Origin: a virus
Direction: 5' to 3' (one strand)
DNA: 42,406 bases
Virus record (IMG/VR): IMGVR_UViG_3300046836_000104
Coordinates: 1-42,406 of that record
A program made the translations under genes and the position numbers. Below the pieces are notes generated by a model. It was not told the DNA's origin. It saw only the letters and a program-made list of their open reading frames with translations, and ran no database searches. Positions 23,112-32,299 of the stretch are shown here, in pieces; the stretch's first letter is position 1, and each line of letters opens with the position of its first letter.

Positions 23112-24236
23112 ATGGGCGCGTTCCCCGGCTTCATCGGTCCATCCAATCGCACGACCTCGCGCTCGGTGAGTGTCGAGCGGACGATTGATTGGTATGCCGA
23201 ACAGATCACCGACGGGACGCCGAAGGCCCCCTGGCACTTCAACCCGACGCCATGCCTGACACCGTTCACGGGCCTGTATGCCGGCCCCGTGCGCGCGCTC
23301 TTCGGGCAGAACAACCGCGTCTTTGCGGTCGGCGGCGGCGTATTTCACGAAGTCATGGCCTCGCAGGTGAGCGTGCTGAAAGGCCTCGTGGCGATTGACG
23401 GCAGCCCCGCGACCATCGCCAGTAACGGACTCGCCGGCAATCAGGTCATGGTCGTCTCGGGCGGATTGGGCTACATCTATGACCTCGCGGCCAACACGTT
23501 CGCGCAAATCACGTCGCCAGACTTCCCAGCGAATGTGCGATCCGTCGTGTTCTTTGACGGCTACTTCATTGTCCTTACGGCCCTTGGTGAGTTCTTCCTG
23601 TCCGACCTCGAGGACGGCACGACGTGGAACGCCCTGGACTTCGCCGCCGAGTCTCAGTTTTCCGATACCGTCGTCGCGATGACGGCGACCAATGACAACC
23701 TGTGGCTCTACGGCACGCAGCACATCGGGCCGTGGTATGACTCGGGCGATCCGCTGTTTCCGTTCACGCCGGTTCCGGGTTCGGTCATGCAGGTTGGCAC
23801 GGCGGCGCCGTTCTCGGCGTGCAACCTCTTCACGACGCCCGTCTGGCTGGGCCAGAACGCTGACGGCAACGGCATCGTCTACGCGGGGAACGGTTATCAG
23901 CCGACGCCCGTGTCGTCCTTCGCGCTGAATCAGGCCCTCGCCACGGTAACGGCCTCACAACTCTTTCAGTCTGTCGCCTGGACGCATCAGGACTTGGGCC
24001 ATTCGTTCTACGCGCTTCAAGTGCCGGGCCTGCAGACGACGTGGTTCTGGGATCTGACGACGCGAGAGTGGCACGAGCGCGCCGTGTGGAACGCGACGAA
24101 AGAAACGTATGAGCGGCACTTCGGCCAGAACCACACCTATGCGTTCGGGAAGCATCTGGTGGGGGATCGGCAGAGCGGCGTGATCTACTCGATGGACAGC
24201 ACGCTCAACGAAAACCTGCTGTATGTGGTCGCCTGA
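23112..24236 (+). CDS. gp10-like DNA stabilisation protein, N-terminal part
   Basis: 374 residues. MGAFPGFIGPSNRTTSRSVSVERTIDWYAEQI is the hallmark start of P22 gp10-type stabilisation proteins. The beta-rich core includes FFDGYFIVLTALGEFFLSDL and GDRQSGVIYSMDSTLNEN at the end. Family members normally continue here with arginine-rich sequence that lies in this window only at the end of the next ORF (from about 25637). This ORF thus appears to hold the N-terminal three quarters of the protein. It overlaps the next ATG (TGATG). Confidence 0.75.
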   Translation: MGAFPGFIGPSNRTTSRSVSVERTIDWYAEQITDGTPKAPWHFNPTPCLTPFTGLYAGPVRALFGQNNRVFAVGGGVFHEVMASQVSVLKGLVAIDGSPATIASNGLAGNQVMVVSGGLGYIYDLAANTFAQITSPDFPANVRSVVFFDGYFIVLTALGEFFLSDLEDGTTWNALDFAAESQFSDTVVAMTATNDNLWLYGTQHIGPWYDSGDPLFPFTPVPGSVMQVGTAAPFSACNLFTTPVWLGQNADGNGIVYAGNGYQPTPVSSFALNQALATVTASQLFQSVAWTHQDLGHSFYALQVPGLQTTWFWDLTTREWHERAVWNATKETYERHFGQNHTYAFGKHLVGDRQSGVIYSMDSTLNENLLYVVA

Positions 24237-25975
24237 TGGCAGCCCCCACGAACATCTCCGCGCTCACGGCGACGGCGATGAGCACGAACCAAACCATCAC
24301 GCAGCGCGTCGATGATAGCGGCACGACCTACACCGTCTGGTTCAAGATGCTGGCTGACGTTGATGGCGTGGTGGGCGTATGGCCGTTTGGCGACCTGACG
24401 ACGTATGAGCCGCACTCGCAGGTGTTCTACAACGACGGCACGACGCAGTTCATGGACTACAAGTCACCGAACAGTTTCGGGTCCACGAACACGAATCTGC
24501 CGTTTCTGATCCCGGTCACGGCCGGCATCACGTATTACTTCAAGATTCCTCCGAACGCCGGCAATCCGTCTCCGGCCAACCTGACGATCTCGACCGTCTC
24601 GTTCACGTCATCCTCATTGCACGCGGGCGACTTCATTAACAACCGCGAGGAAGACGACAGTTTTGAGCACCCGCTGACGGTGATGGCGCAGACGGCCTAC
24701 ACGTCTCGCGCCTTCGTGCAGCTCGCGCCGCCGATTCCAGGTGCGCGCGATGGCAGCGGCTTACCGCACGGCGATCAGGGCGCGATTCTGAACGACGGTC
24801 ACTTCTTGTATTTGGACAACGGGTTTCTCACAGGCAAGATTTACGACCAGTTTTTCAACGTCGTCGCGACGGTCAACTACGCCGGCACGCATAAGTTCCT
24901 TGTTGGGTCCAATCGGACGAGTGCTCATTTCTACGTCGCGCATCAGGCGTCACCTGGCGGCATCTTCACGATTGACGAACTGAGTACGGCTGGCGTGCTG
25001 ACGAATCAGTGGGCTACCACGATCACGTCCATCGACGCGATTGCGGTCAACAACGACGCGACGATCCTGTATTACGCGACGTCGTCTCTGAGTGCCACGA
25101 TCAAGAGTTGGAACCTGCCAGGCGCTTCGGCGCTGCCGGACATCGAAGCCCTGACGAGTTTTTCGGTGTTCGACATCCTCTACTTGCAGGACAACACGAT
25201 CCTCATCGACGCCTTGGGCACATCTGGCGGCGCTCCGCATCAGGTCATCGCGAAGCAATACGCGACCAATGGGACGATCCTGCACACCTACGACTTCGGC
25301 ACGCTCTGGCGGAACGACCTGAACCCGCCGCGCATCGGCTACGCGCTGGATTCTCCGGCCTCGTTCTGGATTCGCCTTGCCCCTAATGCGGACCAAGGCA
25401 GCGACACGTTCAAGCACGTCAAGATTAGCGATGGGTCGATTCTTGACACCTTCAATCAGGCCAACTACCTCTTCGGCCAATACATCGGCACGGCCACGGC
25501 CACACCGCCGTCTCGGTTCGGTCAAGAAAAGGCCGGGGCGCTCTTGGTGGCTCCGCTTGGTGGTGTGTCACCATCTGCGCTGCGTCCACCGTGGCCGCTC
25601 GTGCCCCCGTTTGTGTCGGGCGTGGGCGGACTTGAAACTGTGCCGCAGCGACGGCTCCGCGTGGCGCCGCACCTCTCGGCCGAGCAGTTCAACATCTTTT
25701 ACGACCAGTTCACGCTCGACCTGCAAGTGGGCAACGGCGTGCTCGTGGGCCAAGGCGTGAACCCGCAGATCATGCTGCGAATGTCGGACAATGGCGGCTA
25801 CACGTGGAGCGATGAGATCCTGCTTGATACTGGCGCGCAGGGTCAATATCTGACGCGCGTCACGGCGAACGGCCTCGGCCAAGCGCGGGACCGCGTGTTC
25901 GAGATTTCGACGTCTGATCCGGTGTCGTGGTCGATCATCGGCGCGTATCTGAACACGCGGAAAGGCCGCTGGTAA
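24236..25975 (+). CDS. Insert domains fused to gp10-like C-terminal part
   Basis: 579 residues in two unlike parts. Residues 468-579 (PQRRLRVAPHLS, then QIMLRMSDNGGYTWSDE, DRVFEISTSDPVSWSIIGAYL) are the conserved C-terminal segment of gp10-like proteins. Residues 1 to about 460 are foreign to that family: a beta-sandwich (APTNISALTATAM to about 125) and a stretch resembling a beta-propeller (ILNDGHFLYLDNGFLTGKIYDQFF onwards). The join with the previous ORF is TGATG, so both halves are probably made together. Whether they assemble as one protein is inference. Confidence 0.7.
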   Translation: MAAPTNISALTATAMSTNQTITQRVDDSGTTYTVWFKMLADVDGVVGVWPFGDLTTYEPHSQVFYNDGTTQFMDYKSPNSFGSTNTNLPFLIPVTAGITYYFKIPPNAGNPSPANLTISTVSFTSSSLHAGDFINNREEDDSFEHPLTVMAQTAYTSRAFVQLAPPIPGARDGSGLPHGDQGAILNDGHFLYLDNGFLTGKIYDQFFNVVATVNYAGTHKFLVGSNRTSAHFYVAHQASPGGIFTIDELSTAGVLTNQWATTITSIDAIAVNNDATILYYATSSLSATIKSWNLPGASALPDIEALTSFSVFDILYLQDNTILIDALGTSGGAPHQVIAKQYATNGTILHTYDFGTLWRNDLNPPRIGYALDSPASFWIRLAPNADQGSDTFKHVKISDGSILDTFNQANYLFGQYIGTATATPPSRFGQEKAGALLVAPLGGVSPSALRPPWPLVPPFVSGVGGLETVPQRRLRVAPHLSAEQFNIFYDQFTLDLQVGNGVLVGQGVNPQIMLRMSDNGGYTWSDEILLDTGAQGQYLTRVTANGLGQARDRVFEISTSDPVSWSIIGAYLNTRKGRW

Positions 25976-26403
25976 TGGCACGCGGTCAAGGCGTCAACCC
26001 GTTCGGCATGCCCACGGATGCACAGCCCATTTCGGACACTCGCGGGATCGTCACGATTCCGTGGCGGCTCTATCTGGCGAAGTTCGGACAGACGCTCGTC
26101 AACACCTACGTCACGCACACGGGCAATCTCACGGTTGACCATCTCGTGCTGGGCAATGGCGGCGGCGACATCAAGTCGATTGCCGCGCATGATGGCGAAG
26201 TCCCAATCGGATCGACCGCGGACGGGACGGTCGTCGCCTCCACGCTCACGGCTGGCGCCGGCATTGCCATCACCAACGCCGCGCACAGTATTACGATCCG
26301 AGCGACAGGCGCCGCGTCATTGATTCCACTCGTGACCGGCGCCGAACCGCCAGTCCTCGTCAGCGATGGTGCTGGCCATCTCATCTTGGTGCCTGCCGCA
26401 TGA
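25975..26403 (+). CDS. 142-residue tail/neck-associated protein
   Basis: ATG at 25975 shares a base with the upstream TAA (TAATG), giving MARGQGVNPFGMPTDAQPISDTRG. The later GIVTIPWRLYLAKFGQTLV segment and the Thr/Gly-rich strands (GNLTVDHLVLGNGGGDIKSI, ASTLTAGAGIAITNAAHSITI) resemble phage fibre-attachment proteins. It probably links the neck to the following fibre protein. The function is inferred. Confidence 0.5.
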   Translation: MARGQGVNPFGMPTDAQPISDTRGIVTIPWRLYLAKFGQTLVNTYVTHTGNLTVDHLVLGNGGGDIKSIAAHDGEVPIGSTADGTVVASTLTAGAGIAITNAAHSITIRATGAASLIPLVTGAEPPVLVSDGAGHLILVPAA

Positions 26404-27164
26404 GCGATTCAGCCCTCAATGAGTTCGTTTCGCAAGGCACCACGACGCAGCGATTGGCGCAGACGCCAACGCCGCCGACACCTGCCAGCGGCAGTCCCTT
26501 GGGCTACTTCTGTTGGGATCACACGCTCCAGCAGATGTTCGCCTATGACACGATCGCTGCCGCGTGGGTAGCTGTCGCCTCGGTCGCAGGCACGGGCGTC
26601 ACTGGCACAGGGCTGACGTCAGGCGCGGTCATCGTCGGCGCTGGAAGTTCCGCCATTGCGGCCGATGCGACCTTAGCTAAGATCAAAGTGGCGACCATCA
26701 CCGTGAGCGATGCCGCGGCCAAGACGTTGCCGACGACGCCGGTGCTCCTGATCGCGGCACCCGGCGCAGGCTTTCGTCTCGTGCTGCACCTCGCGACGCT
26801 GCGATCTGCGCTGACTGGTGCCTACACGAATGTGGACGCGACATGCTTCAGTTACCTTGCGCTCGGGGCCGATGACATCAGCAACTACATCGCGAATGAC
26901 GCGACGACCTCTCCAGTCTTAGCAGACGCGACGAATCTGTTCCACACGAATGCACTCTCGACGGTGGAGTTGGTGAACTTCAGCCAAGTGACCACGCCGG
27001 CCGTGAATGATTGGGGCAATGCGGCGCTCGTGGCGGCGAACGATTACAACAACGTCGCCATGAACTGGGTCGTGACGAACGGCGCGGCCGGCAACTTCAC
27101 GGGCGGCAACGCGGCGAACTCGTGGAAGTGGCACATCTATTACTCAGTGGAGACGGTGCCATGA
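26400..27164 (+). CDS. Putative tail fibre/receptor-binding protein
   Basis: 254 residues. The N-terminus is helical then beta (QRLAQTPTPPTPASGSPLGYFCWDHTLQQMFAYD). The C-terminal half from about 110 is a compact beta domain (PTTPVLLIAAPGAGFRLVLHLATLRS, later NNVAMNWVVTNGAAG), a pattern seen in short fibre tips. It overlaps its upstream neighbour by ATGA. The receptor is unknown. Confidence 0.5.
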   Translation: MSDSALNEFVSQGTTTQRLAQTPTPPTPASGSPLGYFCWDHTLQQMFAYDTIAAAWVAVASVAGTGVTGTGLTSGAVIVGAGSSAIAADATLAKIKVATITVSDAAAKTLPTTPVLLIAAPGAGFRLVLHLATLRSALTGAYTNVDATCFSYLALGADDISNYIANDATTSPVLADATNLFHTNALSTVELVNFSQVTTPAVNDWGNAALVAANDYNNVAMNWVVTNGAAGNFTGGNAANSWKWHIYYSVETVP

Positions 27165-27274
27165 CGCCGACCGAATACTGGATCGGATGGCGATGGCACG
27201 GCGCGATCTTCATCATCGCATTCACGGTGATTTTCTGGACTGTGGGCTACTTCGTGCTCAAGGCCACGCGATGA
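27161..27274 (+). CDS. 37-residue single-helix membrane protein
   Basis: MTPTEYWIGWRWHGAIFIIAFTVIFWTVGYFVLKATR has a polar lead, a long hydrophobic helix at about 14-33 and a basic end. Its start overlaps the fibre gene stop by 4 bases, which supports translation. Candidates include a holin-like or ejection-associated membrane peptide; nothing decides this. Confidence 0.5.
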   Translation: MTPTEYWIGWRWHGAIFIIAFTVIFWTVGYFVLKATR

Positions 27275-27361
27275 TAGCGGCGACTGTTCCTACTCGGCGA
27301 CCCTCGCGGCGCTGAAGTCCGTCAAGTGAGCGACGAAAGGCGTAGAATACGGTGACTTTTC

Positions 27362-28309
27362 ATGGCTAACCTCCCGGAAGCGGATTACGCCAATCTCGAC
27401 AAGCTGAACGCGGCGATTGCGTCGGACCCGACATTCCACTATCTGTCGCTCCACGCGAACAACGGCGACCAGCAGTCGATTCAGGCGCTCAAGGACTTGG
27501 CGGCGTCCAAGGGCTTCCCGGTGCCGGATAACGTGGCATGGGACGCCGGGTCGTTTCAGAACACGGGCGGATCGATTCCGACGTGGATGAAGGTGGCCGG
27601 CATCGGTTTGGGCGGGTTAGCGACATTGGGGCTTGCGGCCCCAGCCCTCTTCGCAGGTGGGGGCGGAGCCGCAGCGGCTGGCGGCGGCGCCGAAGCGGCT
27701 GGGGCTGGCGCCGGAGGGGCCACGGCAGCCGGAGTTGGCGGTTCGACAGTCACACTCCCGGCGCTGACGGGCGGTGGATTGACGATTGATGGCGTTCCTG
27801 CCGTGGGCGCGACACTCGCGAGCGGCGGCCCGATCCTGTCTGCTGGTGCCGGAGGGGGGGCCGCTGGTGCGGCCGGTGGGGCCTCTGGCGGGGCGGCGGG
27901 TGGCGCGGCCGGGGCAGGCAGTGGCTTCCTCAGTGGACTTGGCAAGATCGCCGGGCCGCTCATCAGTGGCGGCTTCGGCCTCGCTGGTGCGGCGCTCCAG
28001 GCCCACGCGACCTCAGATGCCGTCAAGGCCAACGCGCAGATTCAGCAGGAAGCACTCGACTTCGAGAAGGCGCAACTGGCGCAGAAACAGGCGGCGCTGC
28101 AGCCGTATGTGGACACGGGCAATCAGTCGCGCGGCCAACTGGCCTATCTGCTCGGCATCGGCCCGAACAACGGCCCCAATCCAATCAGCACGAACACGCC
28201 GATGCCGGCGCAGGTGCAGATGCGTGACCCGAACGGACAGATTGAGTCGGTCCCCGCCAGTCAGGTGGCGCATTATCAGTCGCTCGGAGCGACCTTGGTG
28301 AACGCATGA
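27362..28309 (+). CDS. Ejection/DNA-transfer-like protein, N-terminal part
   Basis: 315 residues. Residues 78-225 are extremely Gly/Ala-rich with hydrophobic stretches (GIGLGGLATLGLAAPALFAGGGG and GLISGGFGLAGAALQ-like), typical of internal virion proteins that insert into the host membrane. A helical end carries ALDFEKAQLAQKQAALQPYVDTGNQSRGQLAYLLG, which in other phages belongs to one protein with the next ORF. It overlaps that ORF by ATGA. The 87-base gap before it has no clear promoter, although TAGAAT lies shortly upstream. Confidence 0.6.
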   Translation: MANLPEADYANLDKLNAAIASDPTFHYLSLHANNGDQQSIQALKDLAASKGFPVPDNVAWDAGSFQNTGGSIPTWMKVAGIGLGGLATLGLAAPALFAGGGGAAAAGGGAEAAGAGAGGATAAGVGGSTVTLPALTGGGLTIDGVPAVGATLASGGPILSAGAGGGAAGAAGGASGGAAGGAAGAGSGFLSGLGKIAGPLISGGFGLAGAALQAHATSDAVKANAQIQQEALDFEKAQLAQKQAALQPYVDTGNQSRGQLAYLLGIGPNNGPNPISTNTPMPAQVQMRDPNGQIESVPASQVAHYQSLGATLVNA

Positions 28310-29124
28310 GCTGGTTTGACGAGAACGCTCCAGACGACGGCTCCGGCCGCGGCGGCAATCCTCCGCTCGGCTTTGACTCCGGTAACGGCGGCACGCCACC
28401 GGCGCCGACAGGCGGCACCATGTCGCCACAGGGCGCCCCGAACGGCCTCGGCGGTCTTGGCTCGCCCAATGCGCCCGGCTATCAGGCCCCGCAGCAGATT
28501 GGCCCACAGCCGTCCGGTGCGGCTCCTGGTGGGGCGCCGGCAAGCGGCTCGACCGATTGGTCGAACTACACGGGCAACCCGAACGACCCGTCGCAGATTG
28601 CCGCCTATGTGCAGTATCTGTCGACGCTGCCGGGCGCGGACCCGACGCTCGCCTCAGACCCGAGTTACTGGATCGGCAAGATCACCGAAACGGGCGGTCT
28701 GACGCAGGGCAACATAGGCTACTGGAACGGCCGCAGTAAGGCCGGCGCGGGCGGCTCTGGTGGCGGCGGTGGTCAGGGCGGCTTTGGGTCGCTTGCGGCC
28801 GGTTACGGGCAGACCTTCGGCGCCCCGTCGCTCGCGGACTTCCAGAACACGCCCGGCTATCAAGCGATGATTCAGCAGGGCGAACAGGGCATCCAGCGGA
28901 GCGCCGCGGCGAAAGGCTCGCTCCTCACGGGCGGCACGCTGAAGGCACTGGGCAACTACGACGTGAACGCGGCCAACATGAACTACGGCGACGCGTTCAA
29001 TCGGGCGCTGCAGACGTTCAACACGAATTACGGCGTCTACTCGAACGACCAGAACCGGGCGCTCGGCCAATACGACACGCTCTACAACGGCGGCCTGAAC
29101 GCGATTAACGCGGGCTACCAGTAA
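28306..29124 (+). CDS. Ejection/DNA-transfer-like protein, C-terminal part
   Basis: 272 residues. The first half is Gly/Pro/Asn-rich and disordered-looking. The C-terminal part FGAPSLADFQNTPGYQAMIQQGEQGIQRSAAAKGSLLTGGTLKAL (about 166-210) is a widely shared motif of podovirus DNA-transfer (ejection) proteins, and NYGDAFNRALQTFNTNYG follows as usual. Together with the previous ORF it seems to cover one canonical protein. It would leave the head with the DNA during infection. Confidence 0.65.
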   Translation: MSWFDENAPDDGSGRGGNPPLGFDSGNGGTPPAPTGGTMSPQGAPNGLGGLGSPNAPGYQAPQQIGPQPSGAAPGGAPASGSTDWSNYTGNPNDPSQIAAYVQYLSTLPGADPTLASDPSYWIGKITETGGLTQGNIGYWNGRSKAGAGGSGGGGGQGGFGSLAAGYGQTFGAPSLADFQNTPGYQAMIQQGEQGIQRSAAAKGSLLTGGTLKALGNYDVNAANMNYGDAFNRALQTFNTNYGVYSNDQNRALGQYDTLYNGGLNAINAGYQ

Positions 29125-29145
29125 AGTGGGTGCCTTATAGGACTT

Positions 29146-30696
29146 TTGGACTTGATCGCTGGCACGTATCACGACATCGGCCAGCAGAAGCTGGACGCCG
29201 GGCTGCGCTCTGGCCAGATTTGGGGCAACGCGCTCGCCTCGCTCGGCCAGATTCCGGGCCAGATTCAGCAGCAGAAACAACAAGATCTGGAGAACCAGCA
29301 GCGCCAGCAGCAACTCCAGATCGGTCAGACGCAGTTGGCAGGGCTGAAAGCGGAACAAGCGAGTCAAGCCGCAGCGCAGCAGGTGTTGTCGGACCCTGCG
29401 GTGATGAATCCTGACCACACCTACAACTTGCCGGTGCTGTCGCAGAAGCTCGGGGCGGCTGGCATCTCGCCGACGGTGCAGGCGAACTTGCTGGACACGT
29501 TCGGCAAACTGAACACATCATTCGCGAAACAGCACGAAGATCAGTTGAATGCTGACGGCGATCTGGCGAACGGTGCCCTCGAAGGCCATGACGCCAGCAA
29601 TCCGCTGACAAAGGACGAAGCGCAGTGGTATTTGGCGGCGGCCGTCACGCAGGGGCGTGCGACACAGGCGCATATCGACCCGTTGCTGCAGCAGCTTGCG
29701 AACGGCACAGACCCCACGCAGATCTTCAAGACGGTCAAGAGTTTCGCGCCGAAGTATGGCGGCCCCGCGAAGTTCACTGCCGTCGGGCCGAACGGCGTGC
29801 TCAACGAATCGACCGGTCAGGTCATCGGCGGCGAACCGAAGGCCGCGACGGCCGCCGAGCAGGAAGTGGACGCGCAGAAGCTCGGCACGAAGGACGAGAC
29901 GCCGACGTCGCGCTATTCTGCGGCAGCGGTGGCCGCTCGGGCGGCGGCGAAGAAGAAGGAACAAGACCCCACGGAGTTCGGAACGTTCAAGGATGCGTCA
30001 GCGAAAAAGTTGACGGCGAATCCTGATGCCACGTGGTCGGATCTCACGCCCGATCAGCAGTTGGCCGTCATTAAACAGTTCAAGACGCTCACGACGGACG
30101 AATCCGCAGCGGCGGCGGCGGATCGGCAGACGAAGACGATTCAACAGCAGATTGCCCAGCAGGGACGCGCGCAGGACTTCACGGAGTCTCAGGCGGGCCG
30201 CAAAGAACTTGGCGACAAGATCGAAACACCCTACCGAGATGCCCAAGAGAAGGCCGACATCCTGCGAACGGTCGTGCAGGCCGCGAAGAATGGCAATCTC
30301 GAAGCCGCGGCGGTCCAGAAGCTACTCGGCACGCTTGGCGTCGTGACGACCGAAGGCGTTAAGCGCATCAACGGCACCGAGCTCGAGCAGGTCGGAGGCG
30401 CTGGTTCGCTGTGGGACAATATCAAGAGTCGCGCCGGCAAGATCACGGCTGGTCAGCCGCTCGATCCGAAGTTGCAGGACGACCTCGTGCAGTTAGCTGG
30501 CCTCCTAGAGCAGTCGGCTTACAAGAAGTATTCGAGCGGCTTCGATGCGACGACGAAGCGTTACAAGTTGACGGACGAGCAGAAGTTGCCCGATCCGAAC
30601 GCACAGTTCACGCATCAGCCCGTGCCGGGTCATCCGGGCACGTTCGCCAGTTCGACCGATGGCGGCAAGACATGGAAGGTGGACGGCGGTGGGTGA
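29146..30696 (+). CDS. Internal virion protein, 516 residues
   Basis: TTG at 29146 is the start, with an AGGA box about 5 bases before; no ATG fits. The protein is mainly helical and Gln/Ala-rich (IQQQKQQDLENQQRQQQLQIGQTQLAG at about 40-66), with mid and C-terminal helices and no enzyme motif. It lies between two other ejection-type proteins, so an internal virion role is likely by position. It ends in an 8-base overlap with the next gene. Confidence 0.6.
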   Translation: MDLIAGTYHDIGQQKLDAGLRSGQIWGNALASLGQIPGQIQQQKQQDLENQQRQQQLQIGQTQLAGLKAEQASQAAAQQVLSDPAVMNPDHTYNLPVLSQKLGAAGISPTVQANLLDTFGKLNTSFAKQHEDQLNADGDLANGALEGHDASNPLTKDEAQWYLAAAVTQGRATQAHIDPLLQQLANGTDPTQIFKTVKSFAPKYGGPAKFTAVGPNGVLNESTGQVIGGEPKAATAAEQEVDAQKLGTKDETPTSRYSAAAVAARAAAKKKEQDPTEFGTFKDASAKKLTANPDATWSDLTPDQQLAVIKQFKTLTTDESAAAAADRQTKTIQQQIAQQGRAQDFTESQAGRKELGDKIETPYRDAQEKADILRTVVQAAKNGNLEAAAVQKLLGTLGVVTTEGVKRINGTELEQVGGAGSLWDNIKSRAGKITAGQPLDPKLQDDLVQLAGLLEQSAYKKYSSGFDATTKRYKLTDEQKLPDPNAQFTHQPVPGHPGTFASSTDGGKTWKVDGGG

Positions 30697-32299
30697 TCCG
30701 CAGCAGACCTCTACGCTGAAGCCTGGCCAAGACGTGAGTTCGCTCATGGCCGGGCAGGATGTGTCTTCGCTGATGGGTGGCACGGCACCACCGGCGACGC
30801 TGACGCCTGAAAGCCATCCGGCCGTCGCGGCCGGTGTCGGGCAATTCTTCTCGGATCTCAATCCGACCTCGCTGGCGGAACTCATCGCGAAGAATCCAGG
30901 CGATCCGATTGGGGCGGTGCTGGGCGCGCTAGGCCAGTCGTCCAAAGAACACGTCAAAGCCGGCATGGATGCGATGGACAAGGGCGACCATGCGGCCGCG
31001 GCTTCGCATTTTGTCGGCGCGGTGCCGGTTGTCGGCCCTGTGGTGGACAAACTGTTGACCTCAGTGCGGAACAAGGACGAGAAGGGCATCGCGGAATCCT
31101 TGGGCTCATTCGCGGCGCTCGCGGCTCCGGTCGTGGCCTCTGGCGGCGCCGCGGCGGCCGGTGAAGCGGTCGCGCCGAAGATTGGCGAAGCCGCTCAAGC
31201 GCGCGCCGTGTCGAACGTGGCCGACGCGCTAGGTCCGATCAACAACTGGGGCCGCTCGCGCTCGGGCAAGCAGTTCTCGCAGATGGCCGAAGAGGCGGCA
31301 CCGGACGTGCTCGCGGCGAAGCCTCCGGCGACCGCGCTCTCGCGCGATGCGCTGGCGAAGTTCGTCACGAAGCAGTTCGAGAACTCATCAACGGCATGGG
31401 AAACGGCCGAAGATGCTCGCTTCAAGGGTCAATCGCTGCCTACGCAGCCGATCGTCAACGAACTGCAGCAGCGGCTCGACGCCATCACGGCGCATCCCGT
31501 GCCTGGGAACCAAGTGCAGCGCACGGCAGTCACGTCGACCAGCCCGATCCTTGATGCCAGCGGGAAGCCAATTCAGACGACCACGCTCAAGGCGCAGCCG
31601 ATTGGCGAGGACGTGCCCAAGCCGAACACGGACGCACAACGGGCCGTGCTTCAGGATGCGATTGCAAGGTTGAAGAAGCTTGGCCCCATCGCGCGCTACG
31701 ATGACCTGCGGACGTTGCGACAGGGCTATGACCTCGGCGCCGACTACAAGCCGTCGCCGCTCTCGACGCCAGAAGAAAACGTCACGTCTCAGCAGAACTC
31801 GGCGGGCAACCGCATCGCGTCAGGCGCCATCCGAGACACGCTCGCCAAGGCCGATCCGAAACTGGCGCAGGCGAACGCGCAGTTCTCGATGTGGAAGAAC
31901 GCGCAGGATGTCGTCGCCGCAGCCGATGAACTCAACCGCACACAACCCAAGGGCGGCAGTTTTCAGGCCGTGCAGAAAGTCATGCCGATGGTGCTCGGCG
32001 GGCTCGGTGGCGCGGCCACGGGTATTCCAGGCGGCGCGGAGATCGGCGGCTTCATCGCTGGCGCATTGAAGATGGCCAAAGACGGCGGCTATACGACGCA
32101 GGTGGCGACGGCTCGCTACTTGTCTGACTTAGCTGACGCCATCAAAGCCGGGAACGCACCGAAAGTGTTCCGCACCATCGCGGCCATCTCTGCCGCCACA
32201 GGGATGCAGGTGCCGGCTATCAATCAGTCGCTTGCGGGACTCCAGCAGCCCGTCATCAACACCGGACAACCCGTCAATGTCGCCGGAGGCATACGCTAG
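30689..32299 (+). CDS. Internal virion protein, 536 residues
   Basis: I choose GTG at 30689 (MGDPQQTSTLKPGQ) because it has AAGGTGGA just upstream and makes the usual short overlap; the ATG at 30659 would overlap too far. The N-terminal region repeats GQDVSSLM twice. AAPVVASGGAAAAG (about 150) and MVLGGLGGAATGIPGGAEIGGFIAGAL (about 430-456) are membrane-insertion-like. Such features fit an ejection protein. No lysozyme or transglycosylase residues are seen. Confidence 0.6.
   Translation: MGDPQQTSTLKPGQDVSSLMAGQDVSSLMGGTAPPATLTPESHPAVAAGVGQFFSDLNPTSLAELIAKNPGDPIGAVLGALGQSSKEHVKAGMDAMDKGDHAAAASHFVGAVPVVGPVVDKLLTSVRNKDEKGIAESLGSFAALAAPVVASGGAAAAGEAVAPKIGEAAQARAVSNVADALGPINNWGRSRSGKQFSQMAEEAAPDVLAAKPPATALSRDALAKFVTKQFENSSTAWETAEDARFKGQSLPTQPIVNELQQRLDAITAHPVPGNQVQRTAVTSTSPILDASGKPIQTTTLKAQPIGEDVPKPNTDAQRAVLQDAIARLKKLGPIARYDDLRTLRQGYDLGADYKPSPLSTPEENVTSQQNSAGNRIASGAIRDTLAKADPKLAQANAQFSMWKNAQDVVAAADELNRTQPKGGSFQAVQKVMPMVLGGLGGAATGIPGGAEIGGFIAGALKMAKDGGYTTQVATARYLSDLADAIKAGNAPKVFRTIAAISAATGMQVPAINQSLAGLQQPVINTGQPVNVAGGIR

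Noticed and set aside
27275-27361. Late promoter before the ejection genes (TAGAAT box)
   Set aside because: There is no acceptable -35 at the right distance and no second copy of the pattern elsewhere in the late operon.
30659-30688. Upstream ATG start for the 536-residue internal virion protein
   Set aside because: It would overlap the preceding gene by 38 bases, and the lead (MAARHGRW) is just the shadow of that gene; GTG at 30689 with a ribosome site is better.
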